A DNA stretch of 45,785 nt, from NCBI GenBank assembly GCA_002840985.1, contig PHDM01000008.1, positions 1 to 45,785 on the forward strand, written 5' to 3'. The notes under the pieces were generated by a model that worked only from the letters and a program-made list of their open reading frames with translations, did no database searches and was not told where the DNA came from. The translations under genes were made by a program, and so were the position numbers. Of this stretch, positions 1 through 8,221 are shown piece by piece. Numbering within the stretch: the stretch's first letter is position 1; each line of letters begins with the position of its first letter. This stretch comes from Bacteroidetes bacterium HGW-Bacteroidetes-17. Its GTDB lineage: Bacteria; Bacteroidota; Bacteroidia; Bacteroidales; GCA-2711565.

Positions 1-1
1 G

Positions 2-409
2 CTGCTTTTATTAGGAAAAGAATTGAAGGAATCAGGGGCAGAAATTAACTACCTACTTGGCGGCAGAACTTCCGCAGACATTCACCTGATTGAAGATTTC
101 AAAAAATATGGATCAGTTTATTTTACAACTGAAGATGGCAGCATTGGTGAAAAAGGAAGGGTTACGGATCATAGCATTTTCTATCAAATTTCTGAATTTT
201 CAAAAATTTATACCTGTGGCCCTGATCCTATGATGAAAGCCATTGGGAAAATTGCTCAAAAAAATCAAATTCCTTGCGAAGTTTCTTTGGAAAACATGAT
301 GGCTTGCGGATTTGGAGCATGCCTTTGTTGTGTCACTGAGACTAAGGAAGGCAATAAATGTGTTTGTACCGAAGGCCCTGTTTTCAACGTAGATGATTTG
401 AAATGGTAG
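2..409 (+). CDS. pyrK: Dihydroorotate dehydrogenase B electron-transfer subunit PyrK, C-terminal part (5' end outside window)
   Basis: The reading frame is open from the left edge ([12 protein letters not shown]), so the TTG start offered by the ORF track is not the true start and the gene is cut by the window. PyrK is the FAD and [2Fe-2S] subunit that passes electrons from the PyrD flavin to NAD+ in de novo pyrimidine synthesis. Visible are the ferredoxin-reductase-like NAD-binding part, with [12 protein letters not shown], and the C-terminal cysteine cluster [12 protein letters not shown] followed by CVCTEGPVF, which ligates the 2Fe-2S centre in this family. The stop overlaps the pyrD start by 7 bases, which fits translational coupling and a two-subunit class 1B enzyme. 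Identification is firm; only the N-terminus is missing. Confidence 0.93.
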   Translation: MLLLGKELKESGAEINYLLGGRTSADIHLIEDFKKYGSVYFTTEDGSIGEKGRVTDHSIFYQISEFSKIYTCGPDPMMKAIGKIAQKNQIPCEVSLENMMACGFGACLCCVTETKEGNKCVCTEGPVFNVDDLKW

Positions 410-1314
410 ATTTATCTGTTAAAATACACGATTTAGAACTTAAAAATCCTGTGACAACGGCATCCGGGACTTTTGGTTTTGGAGAAGAGTTTGAGGAATT
501 TATTAACTTAAACCTTTTAGGTGGAATTTTTGTCAAAGGTTTGACCTTAAAAAACCGCGAAGGAAACCCTTACCCCCGCATGGCAGAAACTCCTTCCGGG
601 ATGCTTAATGCCGTAGGTCTTCAAAATAAAGGCATAGATTATTTCATCAACACAATTTATCCACGAATAAAAAAATATGATACCCAGATCATTCCCAATA
701 TTAATGGTTCAATCGTTGAGGATTATATTGAAGTTGCTGAAAAACTAAATGAAATTGACGGGATCAAAGCCATCGAATTAAATATTTCCTGCCCCAATGT
801 GAAAGAAGGCGGAATGGCATTTGGGATTAGTTGCCCTTCGGCCATTGCAGTTACCAAGGCAATTCGTGATGCCTACAAAAGAACTTTAATTGTTAAACTC
901 TCTCCAAACGTAACAGATATTACTGAGATTGCCAAAGGAGTTGAAGGTGCCGGTGCTGATTCAATCTCTTTAATAAATACCCTTCTGGGAATGGCCATCA
1001 ACCCTAAAACGCGAAGGCCCATTCTTTCAACCATAACAGGTGGATTGTCTGGGCCAGCCATTAAACCTATTGCAATTCGCATGGTTTGGCAGGTTTATAA
1101 TGCTGTTAAGATTCCAATCATAGGCATGGGCGGAATCATGAATACGGATGATGCGATTGAATTTTTCCTGGCCGGATCATCAGCTATACAAATCGGAACC
1201 GCAAATTTTATTGACCCACAAATCTCCATCAAAATTCTTGAAGGCATAGAAAAATACTGCGTTGAAAACAAAATTGCTGATTTCAAAGAATTAATCGGGG
1301 CAATGGAAATTTAG
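403..1314 (+). CDS. pyrD: Dihydroorotate dehydrogenase B (NAD+), catalytic subunit
   Basis: FMN-dependent TIM-barrel enzyme that oxidises dihydroorotate to orotate, the fourth step of UMP synthesis, in a cytoplasmic complex with PyrK. At 303 residues it has the normal length for class 1B enzymes. The N-terminal motif [13 protein letters not shown], the active-site loop [13 protein letters not shown] with the class 1 catalytic cysteine near residue 130, and the C-terminal phosphate-binding segment [16 protein letters not shown] with AIQIGTANF are all present. The ATG lies inside the last codons of pyrK. A short hairpin follows the stop and may end the transcript. Confidence 0.96.
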   Translation: MVDLSVKIHDLELKNPVTTASGTFGFGEEFEEFINLNLLGGIFVKGLTLKNREGNPYPRMAETPSGMLNAVGLQNKGIDYFINTIYPRIKKYDTQIIPNINGSIVEDYIEVAEKLNEIDGIKAIELNISCPNVKEGGMAFGISCPSAIAVTKAIRDAYKRTLIVKLSPNVTDITEIAKGVEGAGADSISLINTLLGMAINPKTRRPILSTITGGLSGPAIKPIAIRMVWQVYNAVKIPIIGMGGIMNTDDAIEFFLAGSSAIQIGTANFIDPQISIKILEGIEKYCVENKIADFKELIGAMEI

Positions 1315-1320
1315 CAACGC

Positions 1321-1339
1321 GCAGGGACGTTGTCCCTGC
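1321..1339. repeat. Short perfect hairpin between convergent genes (REP-like or terminator)
   Basis: GCAGGGAC-GTT-GTCCCTGC forms an 8-bp perfect stem with a 3-base loop, 6 bases after the pyrD stop and 5 bases before the stop of the convergent TM2 gene. No T-run follows on either strand, so a classical intrinsic terminator is not clear. Its GGGAC/GTCCC core resembles the palindrome at 3148-3188. Confidence 0.6.
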
Positions 1340-1344
1340 AACTA

Positions 1345-1689
1345 TCAATTCATATACATCTTGACCTCATTGGCCATCCTTTGATTATACTGAAATGCCA
1401 AATCCTGATAGTTCACCAAATCAACAATTGTTCCAATCAAACAAAGTCCTCCGGTAAATAAATAAAGGATGCCCATTCCTATTTGCCCTAGGATGAATCG
1501 CTGTATACCAGCTAAAACTACAAATCCGAGTAAAGTGGTTAATAAAATTAATTGAGGATCTTTACGACGGGAACGATAAATATTGGCAAAATTTAAAAGT
1601 TTTGCTTCGTCATAATCGGCGGTCATTGATTGAACATACTGGAGTTCATATCCGGTAAGTTCGGGCATAAATTGAAGAATATTAGCCAT
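1345..1689 (-). CDS. TM2 domain-containing membrane protein
   Basis: This 114-residue protein has a polar N-terminal half (about residues 1-45) and a C-terminal pair of hydrophobic helices, LILLTTLLGFVVLAGIQRF and MGILYLFTGGLCLIGTIVDL. The layout and the segment GIQRFILGQIGMGILYLFTGG match the TM2 domain (pattern G-x-x-RF-x-x-G, then helix two, then D). The molecular function of TM2 proteins in bacteria is not established. It overlaps the upstream DUF2752 gene by 8 bases, so the two are probably co-expressed; this pairing is familiar in Bacteroidetes. Confidence 0.85.
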   Translation of the reverse strand: MANILQFMPELTGYELQYVQSMTADYDEAKLLNFANIYRSRRKDPQLILLTTLLGFVVLAGIQRFILGQIGMGILYLFTGGLCLIGTIVDLVNYQDLAFQYNQRMANEVKMYMN

Positions 1690-1993
1690 AGTTTGAAATT
1701 TTATAAGGGTTAGTTTTTTTAAGAATTGTCAACTGAAAAATCCGATAAAGAATGATTAGAGTAGCAATCATCCCTAATGGATGTGCCTGAAAAGATGCGC
1801 TTATTTTTCCATGAAAAAAATATGAAATTGAATGCCCAATGCCACATCCGGGACAATATGGAAATCCCATCTGATCAAATAAACATAAGCTGTAATGTTT
1901 TTCATGGGGATTAGAAAATGCAAGCAAAATGATAGCAAGGATCCAAAAACTTACTTCCAGGTTATTTCGGATGAATAAATAGATGTTTCTCAT
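1682..1993 (-). CDS. DUF2752 family membrane protein
   Basis: A 103-residue protein with an N-terminal hydrophobic segment (FWILAIILLAF), the signature FPYCPGCGIGHSISYFF at about residues 44-60, and a second hydrophobic segment (PLGMIATLIILYRIF). The CPGCG motif followed by a His/Arg-containing helix start defines DUF2752. The function is unknown; the cysteines may bind a metal or be redox active, which is inference. Its 3' end overlaps the TM2 gene start. About 80 bases separate it from the murB stop upstream, so it could be transcribed with murB. Confidence 0.85.
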   Translation of the reverse strand: MRNIYLFIRNNLEVSFWILAIILLAFSNPHEKHYSLCLFDQMGFPYCPGCGIGHSISYFFHGKISASFQAHPLGMIATLIILYRIFQLTILKKTNPYKISNYG

Positions 1994-2066
1994 ATTGCTA
2001 AACCCATTATTGCTGTCAATAACAAATATAAGCTAAACCGTCCTGATTTCAAAAGGGGTGCCATTA

Positions 2067-3077
2067 TTAGAGGATATTTACTTCGGGCTCAAGTTGAATT
2101 TCAAATTTTTGAATTACGCTTTCAATGATTTGATTTGACAATGAAAGAATTTGACTTCCGTTACCTCCACCATGATTTACTAAAACCAATGCCTGTTTAT
2201 CGTGTACCCCGACTTGCCCAATCCTTTTTCCCTTCCAACCGCACGATTCAATCAGCCATGCCGCAGCTAATTTTACTACACCTTTTGCTTGCGGGAAATA
2301 TTTTATTTCCGGAAATTGAGATTTCAATTCGGCAAATTTATCATGTTCAACAACCGGATTTTTAAAAAAACTACCAACATTGCCAATTTGTTTTGGATCG
2401 GGTAATTTTGAACCACGAATGTTAATAATGGCTCTGTATACATTTTCAAGACCAGGTTTAAGATGCGCATTTTCAAGGAACATACTGAGTGCTTCGTATT
2501 CAATATTTGATTCTGCATTTTTATTTAAACGTAGACAAACAGTTGTAATTATGTATCTGTTTTTAAATTCAGTTTTAAAAATACTATTTCTATAATCGAA
2601 GTTACAGTCTTGTTTTTGAAAAATTTTTCTGGTTCCATTGTGCAAATCAATCGCCGTTAACGAATGAAAAACATCTTTTAATTCAACCCCATAAGCCCCT
2701 ATATTCTGAATAGGAGCCGCTCCCACACTTCCGGGAATGGCAGCTAAATTTTCAATGCCCGACCAACCATTTTTTACTGTAAAATCAACCAGTTCTTCCC
2801 AAATTTCTCCGGCTCCGATTTTCAAGATAATGTGTTCTGAGCTTTCAACATCAACTTCAATCCCTTTAATATCAGGATGAATAATCAATCCTTCAAAATC
2901 CTTTGTAAATAATACATTGCTTCCTCCTCCAAGAATAAAAACCTGATTGTTGAAAACTTCTGAAGCAATTAGCTTTTGAATCTCAGCTTCTGATTTTACC
3001 TCCACGTAATATTTTGCTCTACAATCAACTTGAAAGGTATTTAAGCTTTTTAAAGAAAAGTCGGATAAAATATTCAT
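2067..3077 (-). CDS. murB: UDP-N-acetylmuramate dehydrogenase (UDP-N-acetylenolpyruvoylglucosamine reductase)
   Basis: FAD enzyme that reduces UDP-GlcNAc-enolpyruvate to UDP-MurNAc with NADPH, the second committed step of peptidoglycan precursor synthesis in the cytoplasm. The FAD-binding segment VFILGGGSNVLF, the motif IPGSVGAAPIQNIGAYG, the arginine-bearing YRNSIFK, the catalytic serine loop NVGSFFKNP and the C-terminal glutamate in LEPEVNIL are all seen. The length (336 residues) suits the E. coli-type (type I) MurB. The track starts at a TTG at 3083; I prefer the ATG two codons later (MNILSDFSLKSLNTFQ), since the NTF region should lie close to the N-terminus. Confidence 0.96.
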   Translation of the reverse strand: MNILSDFSLKSLNTFQVDCRAKYYVEVKSEAEIQKLIASEVFNNQVFILGGGSNVLFTKDFEGLIIHPDIKGIEVDVESSEHIILKIGAGEIWEELVDFTVKNGWSGIENLAAIPGSVGAAPIQNIGAYGVELKDVFHSLTAIDLHNGTRKIFQKQDCNFDYRNSIFKTEFKNRYIITTVCLRLNKNAESNIEYEALSMFLENAHLKPGLENVYRAIINIRGSKLPDPKQIGNVGSFFKNPVVEHDKFAELKSQFPEIKYFPQAKGVVKLAAAWLIESCGWKGKRIGQVGVHDKQALVLVNHGGGNGSQILSLSNQIIESVIQKFEIQLEPEVNIL

Positions 3078-3094
3078 GGTCAATTTTATTAAGT

Positions 3095-3102
3095 CAAAGA
3101 TA
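3095..3102 (-). promoter_or_regulatory. Candidate Bacteroidetes -7 box for murB
   Basis: On the minus strand the sequence TATCTTTG matches the Bacteroidetes TAnnTTTG box and lies 17 bases before the murB ATG, giving a short leader. No clear TTTG -33 box is seen at the usual distance, so confidence is modest. Confidence 0.4.
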
Positions 3103-3147
3103 AATCATTTGGATTGAAATTCGGCTACATAATCGATTCAAATACAT

Positions 3148-3188
3148 GAAGGGATGGCGTCCCTAAAATTTTGGGACGCCATCCCTTC
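3148..3188. repeat. Long perfect palindrome in a divergent intergenic region
   Basis: GAAGGGATGGCGTCCC (3148-3163) pairs perfectly with GGGACGCCATCCCTTC (3173-3188) around a TAAAATTTT loop that can itself nearly close. The 16-bp arms lie between the diverging murB and glycosyltransferase genes, where a terminator is not expected. The ORF-track ATG at 3154 falls inside the left arm. Confidence 0.85.
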
Positions 3189-3211
3189 GTTTCACTTAGA
3201 TTTTTTATTGC

Positions 3212-3227
3212 TCCGCCAACTGGCGGA
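3212..3227. repeat. Short perfect palindrome (REP-like)
   Basis: TCCGCCA-AC-TGGCGGA is a 7-bp perfect inverted repeat with a 2-base loop, 24 bases after the larger palindrome and about 55 bases before the glycosyltransferase ATG. It is GC-rich against an AT-rich background, as repetitive extragenic palindromes usually are. Confidence 0.6.
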
Positions 3228-3282
3228 TTATAAAAAATTAGTTTCACGAATAAATCTTAAATTAGCGTGTCAAACCCAGGGA

Positions 3283-4401
3283 ATGAAAAAAATAATCGTT
3301 TCAGTGATTAATGATTTGGTTAGCGATCAGCGTGTGCACCGCAGTTGCCAAACATTACATGAAATGGGGTTTGAAGTCATTTTAGTTGGTCGTCATAAAA
3401 GCAACAGCTTAAGACTAACCCCAAGAGATTACAAAACCCATCAAATGAGATTGCTTTTTGAAAAGGGCCCGTTTTTTTATGCAGAATATAATCTCCGGCT
3501 TTTTATTCTTTTGTTGTTTCGTTCGGCTGACGTGCTTTTTTCAAACGATCTGGATACCCTCCTTCCCAATTTCATTATCCATAAACTTAAACGAATTCCA
3601 ATTGTTTTCGACAGTCACGAATATTTTACTGAGACCCCTGAACTTGCTGATAGAAAAAATGTAAAAAGAATTTGGAAAAGCATAGAGCGATTTATAATGC
3701 CCAAATTAACTGAAATAATTACGGTTAATTCATCCATAGCCCTATTGTTTGAAAAAGAATATGGGATCAAAGTTGCTGTTATTCGAAATGTTCCCATGAA
3801 CCATAAAACCTCCTTCCATCTTTCAAAAAAGGAATTGGGACTGCCCGAAAATCAAAAAATAATTTTAATTCAGGGATCGGGTTTAAACATCGACCGTGGA
3901 CTTGAAGAACTTACCGAAGCAATGGTTTTTGTTGATAATGCAATACTTGTTATCCTCGGTGATGGAGATGTTATTCCTTTGATAAAACAAAAGGTAAATA
4001 CCCTTAATCTACATGAAAAAATCAAATTCATCCCCAAACAATCGCTCGAAAAACTGCAACTGTTCACCCGACATGCAGATTTAGGAATCAGCATTGATAA
4101 AAACACCAATTTAAATTACCAGCTCAGTTTACCAAATAAGATTTTTGATTATATTCATGCTGGAATCCCTGTTCTATGTTCACCATTGGTCGAAATTAAA
4201 AGCATCATCGATAAATATGAAATCGGAGAATACATCGGGAATCATGACCCAAAACATATCGCGGACCGAATAAATTCAATACTTAAAGATGAAGCCATAC
4301 TGAAAAAATATAAAGCCAATACCTTAAAAGCTTCAAAAGAACTTAATTGGGAAAATGAAAAATCACAATTGATTCGTATATTTGACAAATATGCCGGATA
4401 A
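3283..4401 (+). CDS. Glycosyltransferase, GT-B fold (GT4-like)
   Basis: A 372-residue cytoplasmic or membrane-associated sugar transferase. The N-terminal acceptor domain opens with MKKIIVSVINDLVSDQRVHR and contains VFDSHEYFTE; the C-terminal donor domain has ILIQGSGLNIDRGLEEL, VILGDGDVIPLI and the late SLPNKIFDYIHAGIPVLCS motif typical of GT4 enzymes. I reject the track start at 3154 because the extra 43 residues are encoded partly by two palindromes and do not resemble the family; the ATG at 3283 gives the usual N-terminus. The donor and acceptor cannot be told from sequence. Its end overlaps the next glycosyltransferase by 11 bases, so the pair likely works on one glycan. Confidence 0.88.
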   Translation: MKKIIVSVINDLVSDQRVHRSCQTLHEMGFEVILVGRHKSNSLRLTPRDYKTHQMRLLFEKGPFFYAEYNLRLFILLLFRSADVLFSNDLDTLLPNFIIHKLKRIPIVFDSHEYFTETPELADRKNVKRIWKSIERFIMPKLTEIITVNSSIALLFEKEYGIKVAVIRNVPMNHKTSFHLSKKELGLPENQKIILIQGSGLNIDRGLEELTEAMVFVDNAILVILGDGDVIPLIKQKVNTLNLHEKIKFIPKQSLEKLQLFTRHADLGISIDKNTNLNYQLSLPNKIFDYIHAGIPVLCSPLVEIKSIIDKYEIGEYIGNHDPKHIADRINSILKDEAILKKYKANTLKASKELNWENEKSQLIRIFDKYAG

Positions 4402-5518
4402 ACACCTAAATATCATTTCGTTTGATATCCCGTTTCCAGCAAATTATGGGGGCGTAATCGATGTGTTTTATAAAATTAAAGCCCTTCATGATCGGGATGT
4501 TAAAATCCATTTGCATTGCTTCTATAAATATGAATTAACTCCTGATGATGAATTGAATAAGCTTTGCACAACAATAAATTATTATCCCAGAACAACAGGT
4601 TGGAACTCATTTTTTAGTTTAAAACCCTATATCGTAAAAAGTCGTGAATCACAGCTACTGCTTGAGAATCTGTTAAAAAATGATTATCCCATTTTATTTG
4701 AAGGAATACATACCACTTCACTCTTAAGCCATCCTCAACTTGCGAAAAGATTAAAGATATTCCGTCCTTGCAACATTGAGCATCAATATTATTTTCAACT
4801 ATTTTGGGCAAGCCGGAAATTAGTTGAAAAGCCTTATTTCCTTTGTGAAAGTATTAAGTTAAAATTTTACCAGCCAATTATCAGGCACGCGAATATTATT
4901 CTCGCGATTACCGATAAGGATAAATATTATTTACAGGATTTTTTTCTCAATCAAAAGGTAATTTTATTGCCTGGCTTTTATCCCGGAGATGAACCCGGAA
5001 TTATTCACGGTAAAGGTGATTATGCTTTATATCATGGGAATTTGAGCGTTGCAGAAAATGCAAAAGCCGTTAGATTTTTGATAAAGAAAGTTTTTAGCAA
5101 AACGGATTATCCATTGAAAATTGCCGGGTTTAATCCCGACAAACAATTGATCCACTTGGTCTCGAAATATCCGCATATCAGCATGATCAAAAACCCGGAC
5201 AACCAGGAACTGATAAAGTTGATCCAAGATGCACAAATGAATTTAATGTTCACCTTTCAATCGACCGGCCTTAAATTGAAGCTTTTGTACGCCCTTAATT
5301 ATGGCAGGTTTTGCATTGCAAATGAAAAAATGCTTGATGGGAGTCGGCTTCATATCCTCTGCCTTACGGCTGAAAAACCTAATGAAATCTTAGCCTTGGT
5401 TAAGAAGGTAAAGGATCAGGAATTTTCTAAACTTCTTATAGATGAGCGGATGAAACACCTCCCAATCATATATTCGAACAAAAAAAATGCTGAAATAATT
5501 ATTGGCCTTTTAGGTTGA
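4391..5518 (+). CDS. Glycosyltransferase, GT-B fold, second gene of pair
   Basis: A 375-residue protein starting MPDKHLNIISFDIPFPANYGG, an N-terminus typical of GT-B enzymes (the PxPxxYGG loop near the acceptor site). The donor half includes YALYHGNLSVAENAKAVRFL, PLKIAGFNPDK, and near the end a TGLKLKLLYALNYGRF segment equivalent to the usual nucleotide-sugar binding motif. I chose the ATG at 4391 rather than the TTG three codons upstream. It overlaps the preceding glycosyltransferase by 11 bases and its 3' end overlaps the convergent ftsE-like gene by 9 bases. Substrates are unknown. Confidence 0.82.
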   Translation: MPDKHLNIISFDIPFPANYGGVIDVFYKIKALHDRDVKIHLHCFYKYELTPDDELNKLCTTINYYPRTTGWNSFFSLKPYIVKSRESQLLLENLLKNDYPILFEGIHTTSLLSHPQLAKRLKIFRPCNIEHQYYFQLFWASRKLVEKPYFLCESIKLKFYQPIIRHANIILAITDKDKYYLQDFFLNQKVILLPGFYPGDEPGIIHGKGDYALYHGNLSVAENAKAVRFLIKKVFSKTDYPLKIAGFNPDKQLIHLVSKYPHISMIKNPDNQELIKLIQDAQMNLMFTFQSTGLKLKLLYALNYGRFCIANEKMLDGSRLHILCLTAEKPNEILALVKKVKDQEFSKLLIDERMKHLPIIYSNKKNAEIIIGLLG

Positions 5519-6181
5519 GGAATAAACTCTCCCATCTTCACACTTCAAAATGCGTGAAGGATATTTTTCGATCAAAGAATAATTATGGGTTGCCATTAAA
5601 ACCGATTTTCCGGATTCACTGATTTCCTTAAGCAATCGAACAATTCCGAATGAGGTTTCCGGATCGAGATTTCCGGTGGGTTCATCGGCCAGGATCACCT
5701 CAGGATTATTGATTAGAGCCCTTGCTATTGCAACTCGTTGCTGCTCTCCGCCCGACAACTGATTTGGCATTTTAAAGCCTTTGGTCCCCAATCCAACTTT
5801 CACTAACACATCTTGCAATTGATCCTGCATTTCCCGTTTATCCTTCCAGCCACTGGCTTTCATCAGAAAGATGAGATTTTCGTTTACCGAACGATCCATC
5901 AGGAGTTGAAAATCCTGAAAAATAATTCCCAATTTCCTTCGCAAATACGGAACTTCTTTATCTTTTAGTCTTCGCAAATTATATCCGGCAACAACCGCAT
6001 GGCCGTCCATAACAGGAATGTCGGCATACAAAGTTTTCAACAAACTACTTTTCCCACTTCCTGTTCGCCCAATCAGATATACATGCTCCCCGGGAAAAAT
6101 CTGAAAACTTACATTGCTCAAAATCAGAATGTTTTTCTGGTAAACGGGTATGTTATTGATTTCGATGATGGGCTGATGCAT
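5510..6181 (-). CDS. ftsE: FtsE-like ABC transporter ATP-binding protein
   Basis: A 223-residue ATPase with all ABC motifs: Walker A GRTGSGKSS (about residues 38-46), Q-loop IIFQDFQLL, signature LSGGEQQRVAIARAL, Walker B VILADEPTGNLDPET and the switch histidine in MATHNYSLI. The short size without extensions and the text around Walker B and the H-loop are typical of FtsE, which with FtsX controls cell-wall hydrolases at the divisome. No ftsX lies beside it here, as often seen in Bacteroidetes, so a LolD-type exporter ATPase is the main alternative. The gene is separated from rnfA by a terminator and is likely its own unit. Confidence 0.82.
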   Translation of the reverse strand: MHQPIIEINNIPVYQKNILILSNVSFQIFPGEHVYLIGRTGSGKSSLLKTLYADIPVMDGHAVVAGYNLRRLKDKEVPYLRRKLGIIFQDFQLLMDRSVNENLIFLMKASGWKDKREMQDQLQDVLVKVGLGTKGFKMPNQLSGGEQQRVAIARALINNPEVILADEPTGNLDPETSFGIVRLLKEISESGKSVLMATHNYSLIEKYPSRILKCEDGRVYSST

Positions 6182-6311
6182 TGGTGAATGATTATTTTTG
6201 AATGTTTATTTTTGATTGATAAATGATTATTGTTTCTTTAATAATGCATGTTAACCAAGAATTTGATAAAGCCAGTTTTACTAAACACTGATCGTCATCA
6301 CAAACTTAACC

Positions 6312-6340
6312 AAAAAAAGATTCTGATCTGACCTCAGAAT
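6312..6340 (-). terminator. Intrinsic terminator of the rnf operon
   Basis: Read on the minus strand, ATTCTGA-GGTCAGA-TCAGAAT forms a 7-bp perfect stem, followed after one C by a run of seven T. It lies 48 bases after the rnfA stop, exactly where the rnf transcript should end. Confidence 0.75.
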
Positions 6341-6355
6341 GAAAAACTTTCTTCA

Positions 6356-6382
6356 ATCAAAAATCGAAAATTGAAAATCGAA
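6356..6382. repeat. Short AT-rich tandem repeat
   Basis: An AAAATCGAAAATTGAAAATCGAAAATT stretch repeats a 7-9 base unit (CGAAAATT / TGAAAAT) just downstream of the rnfA stop. It looks like simple-sequence drift and no function is evident. Confidence 0.5.
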
Positions 6383-6387
6383 AATTA

Positions 6388-6960
6388 TTATACCAAACCG
6401 GAAAAGCCCATAAATGCCATTGCAAGAATTCCAGCTGTTACCAAGGCAATAGGCACGCCTTTCATTCCGGCAGGAACTTTCATCAATACCAAATGCTCAC
6501 GGATACCGGCAAAAATGATCATGGCCAGTGAAAATCCAATTGCATTGGCAATGGCAAAAACGACTCCCGGAAGCAAAGCAAAGTCTTTTGCAACGGTTTG
6601 AATGGCTATCCCTAAAACAGCACAATTAGTGGTAATCAATGGCAGGAATATTCCCAAAGCCTGATATAAAGGAGGGCTTACTTTCTTCAAAATAAGTTCA
6701 ACCATTTGCACCAAAGCAGCAATGACGAGAATAAAGAATATGGTTTGTAAAAAGGTGATCCCAAATGGAATGAGGATATAATGCTGGATCAGCCAGGTGA
6801 CCATTGTAGCAATAGTCATTACGAACAATACGGCCGCGCCCATTCCAACAGAAGTGGATACTTTGCCTGAAACACCTAAAAACGGGCAGATGCCCAGAAA
6901 CTGGCTCAGTACAATATTACTTACGAATATGGCACTTATTAATATGAGAATATATTCCAT
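6388..6960 (-). CDS. rnfA: Rnf electron-transport complex subunit RnfA
   Basis: A 190-residue polytopic membrane subunit of the Rnf (ferredoxin:NAD+ oxidoreductase, ion-pumping) complex, homologous to NqrE. It has about six hydrophobic helices and the conserved segments LSQFLGICPFLGVSGK near residue 20 and TTNCAVLGIA near residue 110, which include the cysteines placed in the membrane near the intramembrane iron-sulfur centre. It is the last gene of the rnf cluster, 10 bases after rnfE, and a terminator follows. Size and motifs are standard. Confidence 0.95.
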   Translation of the reverse strand: MEYILILISAIFVSNIVLSQFLGICPFLGVSGKVSTSVGMGAAVLFVMTIATMVTWLIQHYILIPFGITFLQTIFFILVIAALVQMVELILKKVSPPLYQALGIFLPLITTNCAVLGIAIQTVAKDFALLPGVVFAIANAIGFSLAMIIFAGIREHLVLMKVPAGMKGVPIALVTAGILAMAFMGFSGLV

Positions 6961-6970
6961 AATGAATAGA

Positions 6971-7555
6971 TTAAGCTGTTTTTCTTAATTTATTAATAAG
7001 GGCTATCAGATAACCCAAAACGATGAATGCACCCGGTGCCAGTACAAAAATCAAAATAGCATCCCCTTCCATAAATCTCATTCCGAAAAAAGACCCATTT
7101 CCAAGTACTTCACGAACCGATCCCAGAATTGTCAATGCCAAAGCAAAACCCAATCCCATTCCCAATCCGTCTAGTGCTGATGAAAACACATTGTTTTTTG
7201 AAGCAAAACCCTCAGCTCTTCCTAATACAATACAGTTTACAACAATCAAAGGAATAAATAAACCCAATGACTCAAACAAAGCCGGAACGAACGCTTGCAT
7301 ACTTAGCTCAACGATGGTTACGAAAGAAGCAATGATTACGATAAATGCCGGGATCCGTACTTTATCAGGAATTTGATTTTTAACCAACGACACCACAATA
7401 TTTGAACAAACCAGAACAAAGGTGGTTGCCAAACCCATTCCAAGTCCGTTCACCGCTGTTGAAGTAACCCCTAAAGTCGGGCACATCCCCAAAAGTAAAA
7501 CAAATACTGGATTTTCTTTAAGAAGCCCTTTTGTAAAATTAGCTACATGATTCAT
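6971..7555 (-). CDS. rnfE: Rnf electron-transport complex subunit RnfE
   Basis: A 194-residue membrane subunit homologous to NqrD and to RnfA. Conserved elements are VLLLGMCPTLGVTSTAVNGLGMG near the N-terminus and VVNCIVLGRAEGFAS in the middle, each containing one of the cysteines that, with those of RnfA, are thought to hold a [2Fe-2S] cluster inside the membrane. About six transmembrane segments are visible. Its start overlaps the rnfG stop by one base, indicating coupled translation. Confidence 0.95.
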   Translation of the reverse strand: MNHVANFTKGLLKENPVFVLLLGMCPTLGVTSTAVNGLGMGLATTFVLVCSNIVVSLVKNQIPDKVRIPAFIVIIASFVTIVELSMQAFVPALFESLGLFIPLIVVNCIVLGRAEGFASKNNVFSSALDGLGMGLGFALALTILGSVREVLGNGSFFGMRFMEGDAILIFVLAPGAFIVLGYLIALINKLRKTA

Positions 7556-8133
7556 TATTTCGATCCTCCATCTTTAAGATAAGTACTATGAGCCTTTTGA
7601 AGTGCCTCGCAATATGCCCTTGAACTAATGGTTGCAGCAGTGATGGCATCAACATTTCCACCATCCTTTTTAACTTTAAGCATAAAGTCGGCCGGATTTT
7701 TACCGTTGAACTGATTTTTAAACTTATCCGATGCCATTTTGCTGCCCAATCCGGGAGTTTCTTTTTGCTCAATTACCTCTGAATTAATGATTTCACCAGT
7801 AGCAGAAAATCCAACCATAATTCTTACAGGTGTTGGGTCGTACCCATTTTTTGAGAAAGTCTCAATGGCCGTTCCAACCAACTGTCCATCTTTGTAGCCC
7901 TGATTAAAAACCAACGAGTCGGTTCCATCTTCCAGTGCAACTTTATAAACCTGAAGGGTATCAAATTCCGGAATTACAGCTTTAATAGCTGCTTCGGCTT
8001 TAGCCTTTTTTGCAAGCGCAATTGGTTCCTTTGTAACATTGTATACTCCTCCAAGCGCTAATCCGGCAACAACAGTGATTACAAGCAATGTAATCAGCAT
8101 ATTTTTAAATGAAGATTCTTTTTTATTAGCCAT
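7555..8133 (-). CDS. rnfG: Rnf electron-transport complex subunit RnfG (FMN-binding)
   Basis: A 192-residue subunit with one N-terminal membrane helix (LITLLVITVVAGLALGGVYNVT) and an extracytoplasmic FMN-binding domain, homologous to NqrC. FMN is attached in this family to a threonine in an [S/T]GAT-type site; here the site reads DAITAATISSRAYCEAL, with alanine in place of the usual glycine. The region ETPGLGSKM is also typical. It sits between the four-helix-bundle ORF (88-base gap) and rnfE (one-base overlap), so its distance from rnfD is unusually large for an rnf operon. Confidence 0.94.
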   Translation of the reverse strand: MANKKESSFKNMLITLLVITVVAGLALGGVYNVTKEPIALAKKAKAEAAIKAVIPEFDTLQVYKVALEDGTDSLVFNQGYKDGQLVGTAIETFSKNGYDPTPVRIMVGFSATGEIINSEVIEQKETPGLGSKMASDKFKNQFNGKNPADFMLKVKKDGGNVDAITAATISSRAYCEALQKAHSTYLKDGGSK

Positions 8134-8221
8134 TTCTTTAAATGATTATTTTATAATGTCTAATGATTATTTCTAAATGTTTAATGACTATTTTTTATTG
8201 TTGATTTTTTATCGCCTATTT
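8134..8221. repeat. Degenerate AT-rich repeats on one side of the four-helix-bundle ORF
   Basis: The 88 bases between rnfG and the four-helix-bundle ORF repeat forms of AATGATTATTT (AAATGATTATTTTA, TAATGATTATTTCT, TAATGACTATTTTT). A related AT-rich stretch with TTTTTATTGATTATTTTTAA lies on the other side of the ORF. Together they look like the edges of an inserted segment. Confidence 0.5.

Noticed and set aside
3154-3282. N-terminal extension of the glycosyltransferase proposed by the ORF track (start at 3154)
   Set aside because: The extension is encoded by two palindromes and intergenic sequence, and its residues do not resemble a glycosyltransferase N-terminus; the ATG at 3283 does.
6371-7376. 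Antisense ORFs 6371-6601 and 7023-7376 over rnfA and rnfE
   Set aside because: They are shadows of conserved membrane-protein genes on the other strand and show no family features of their own.
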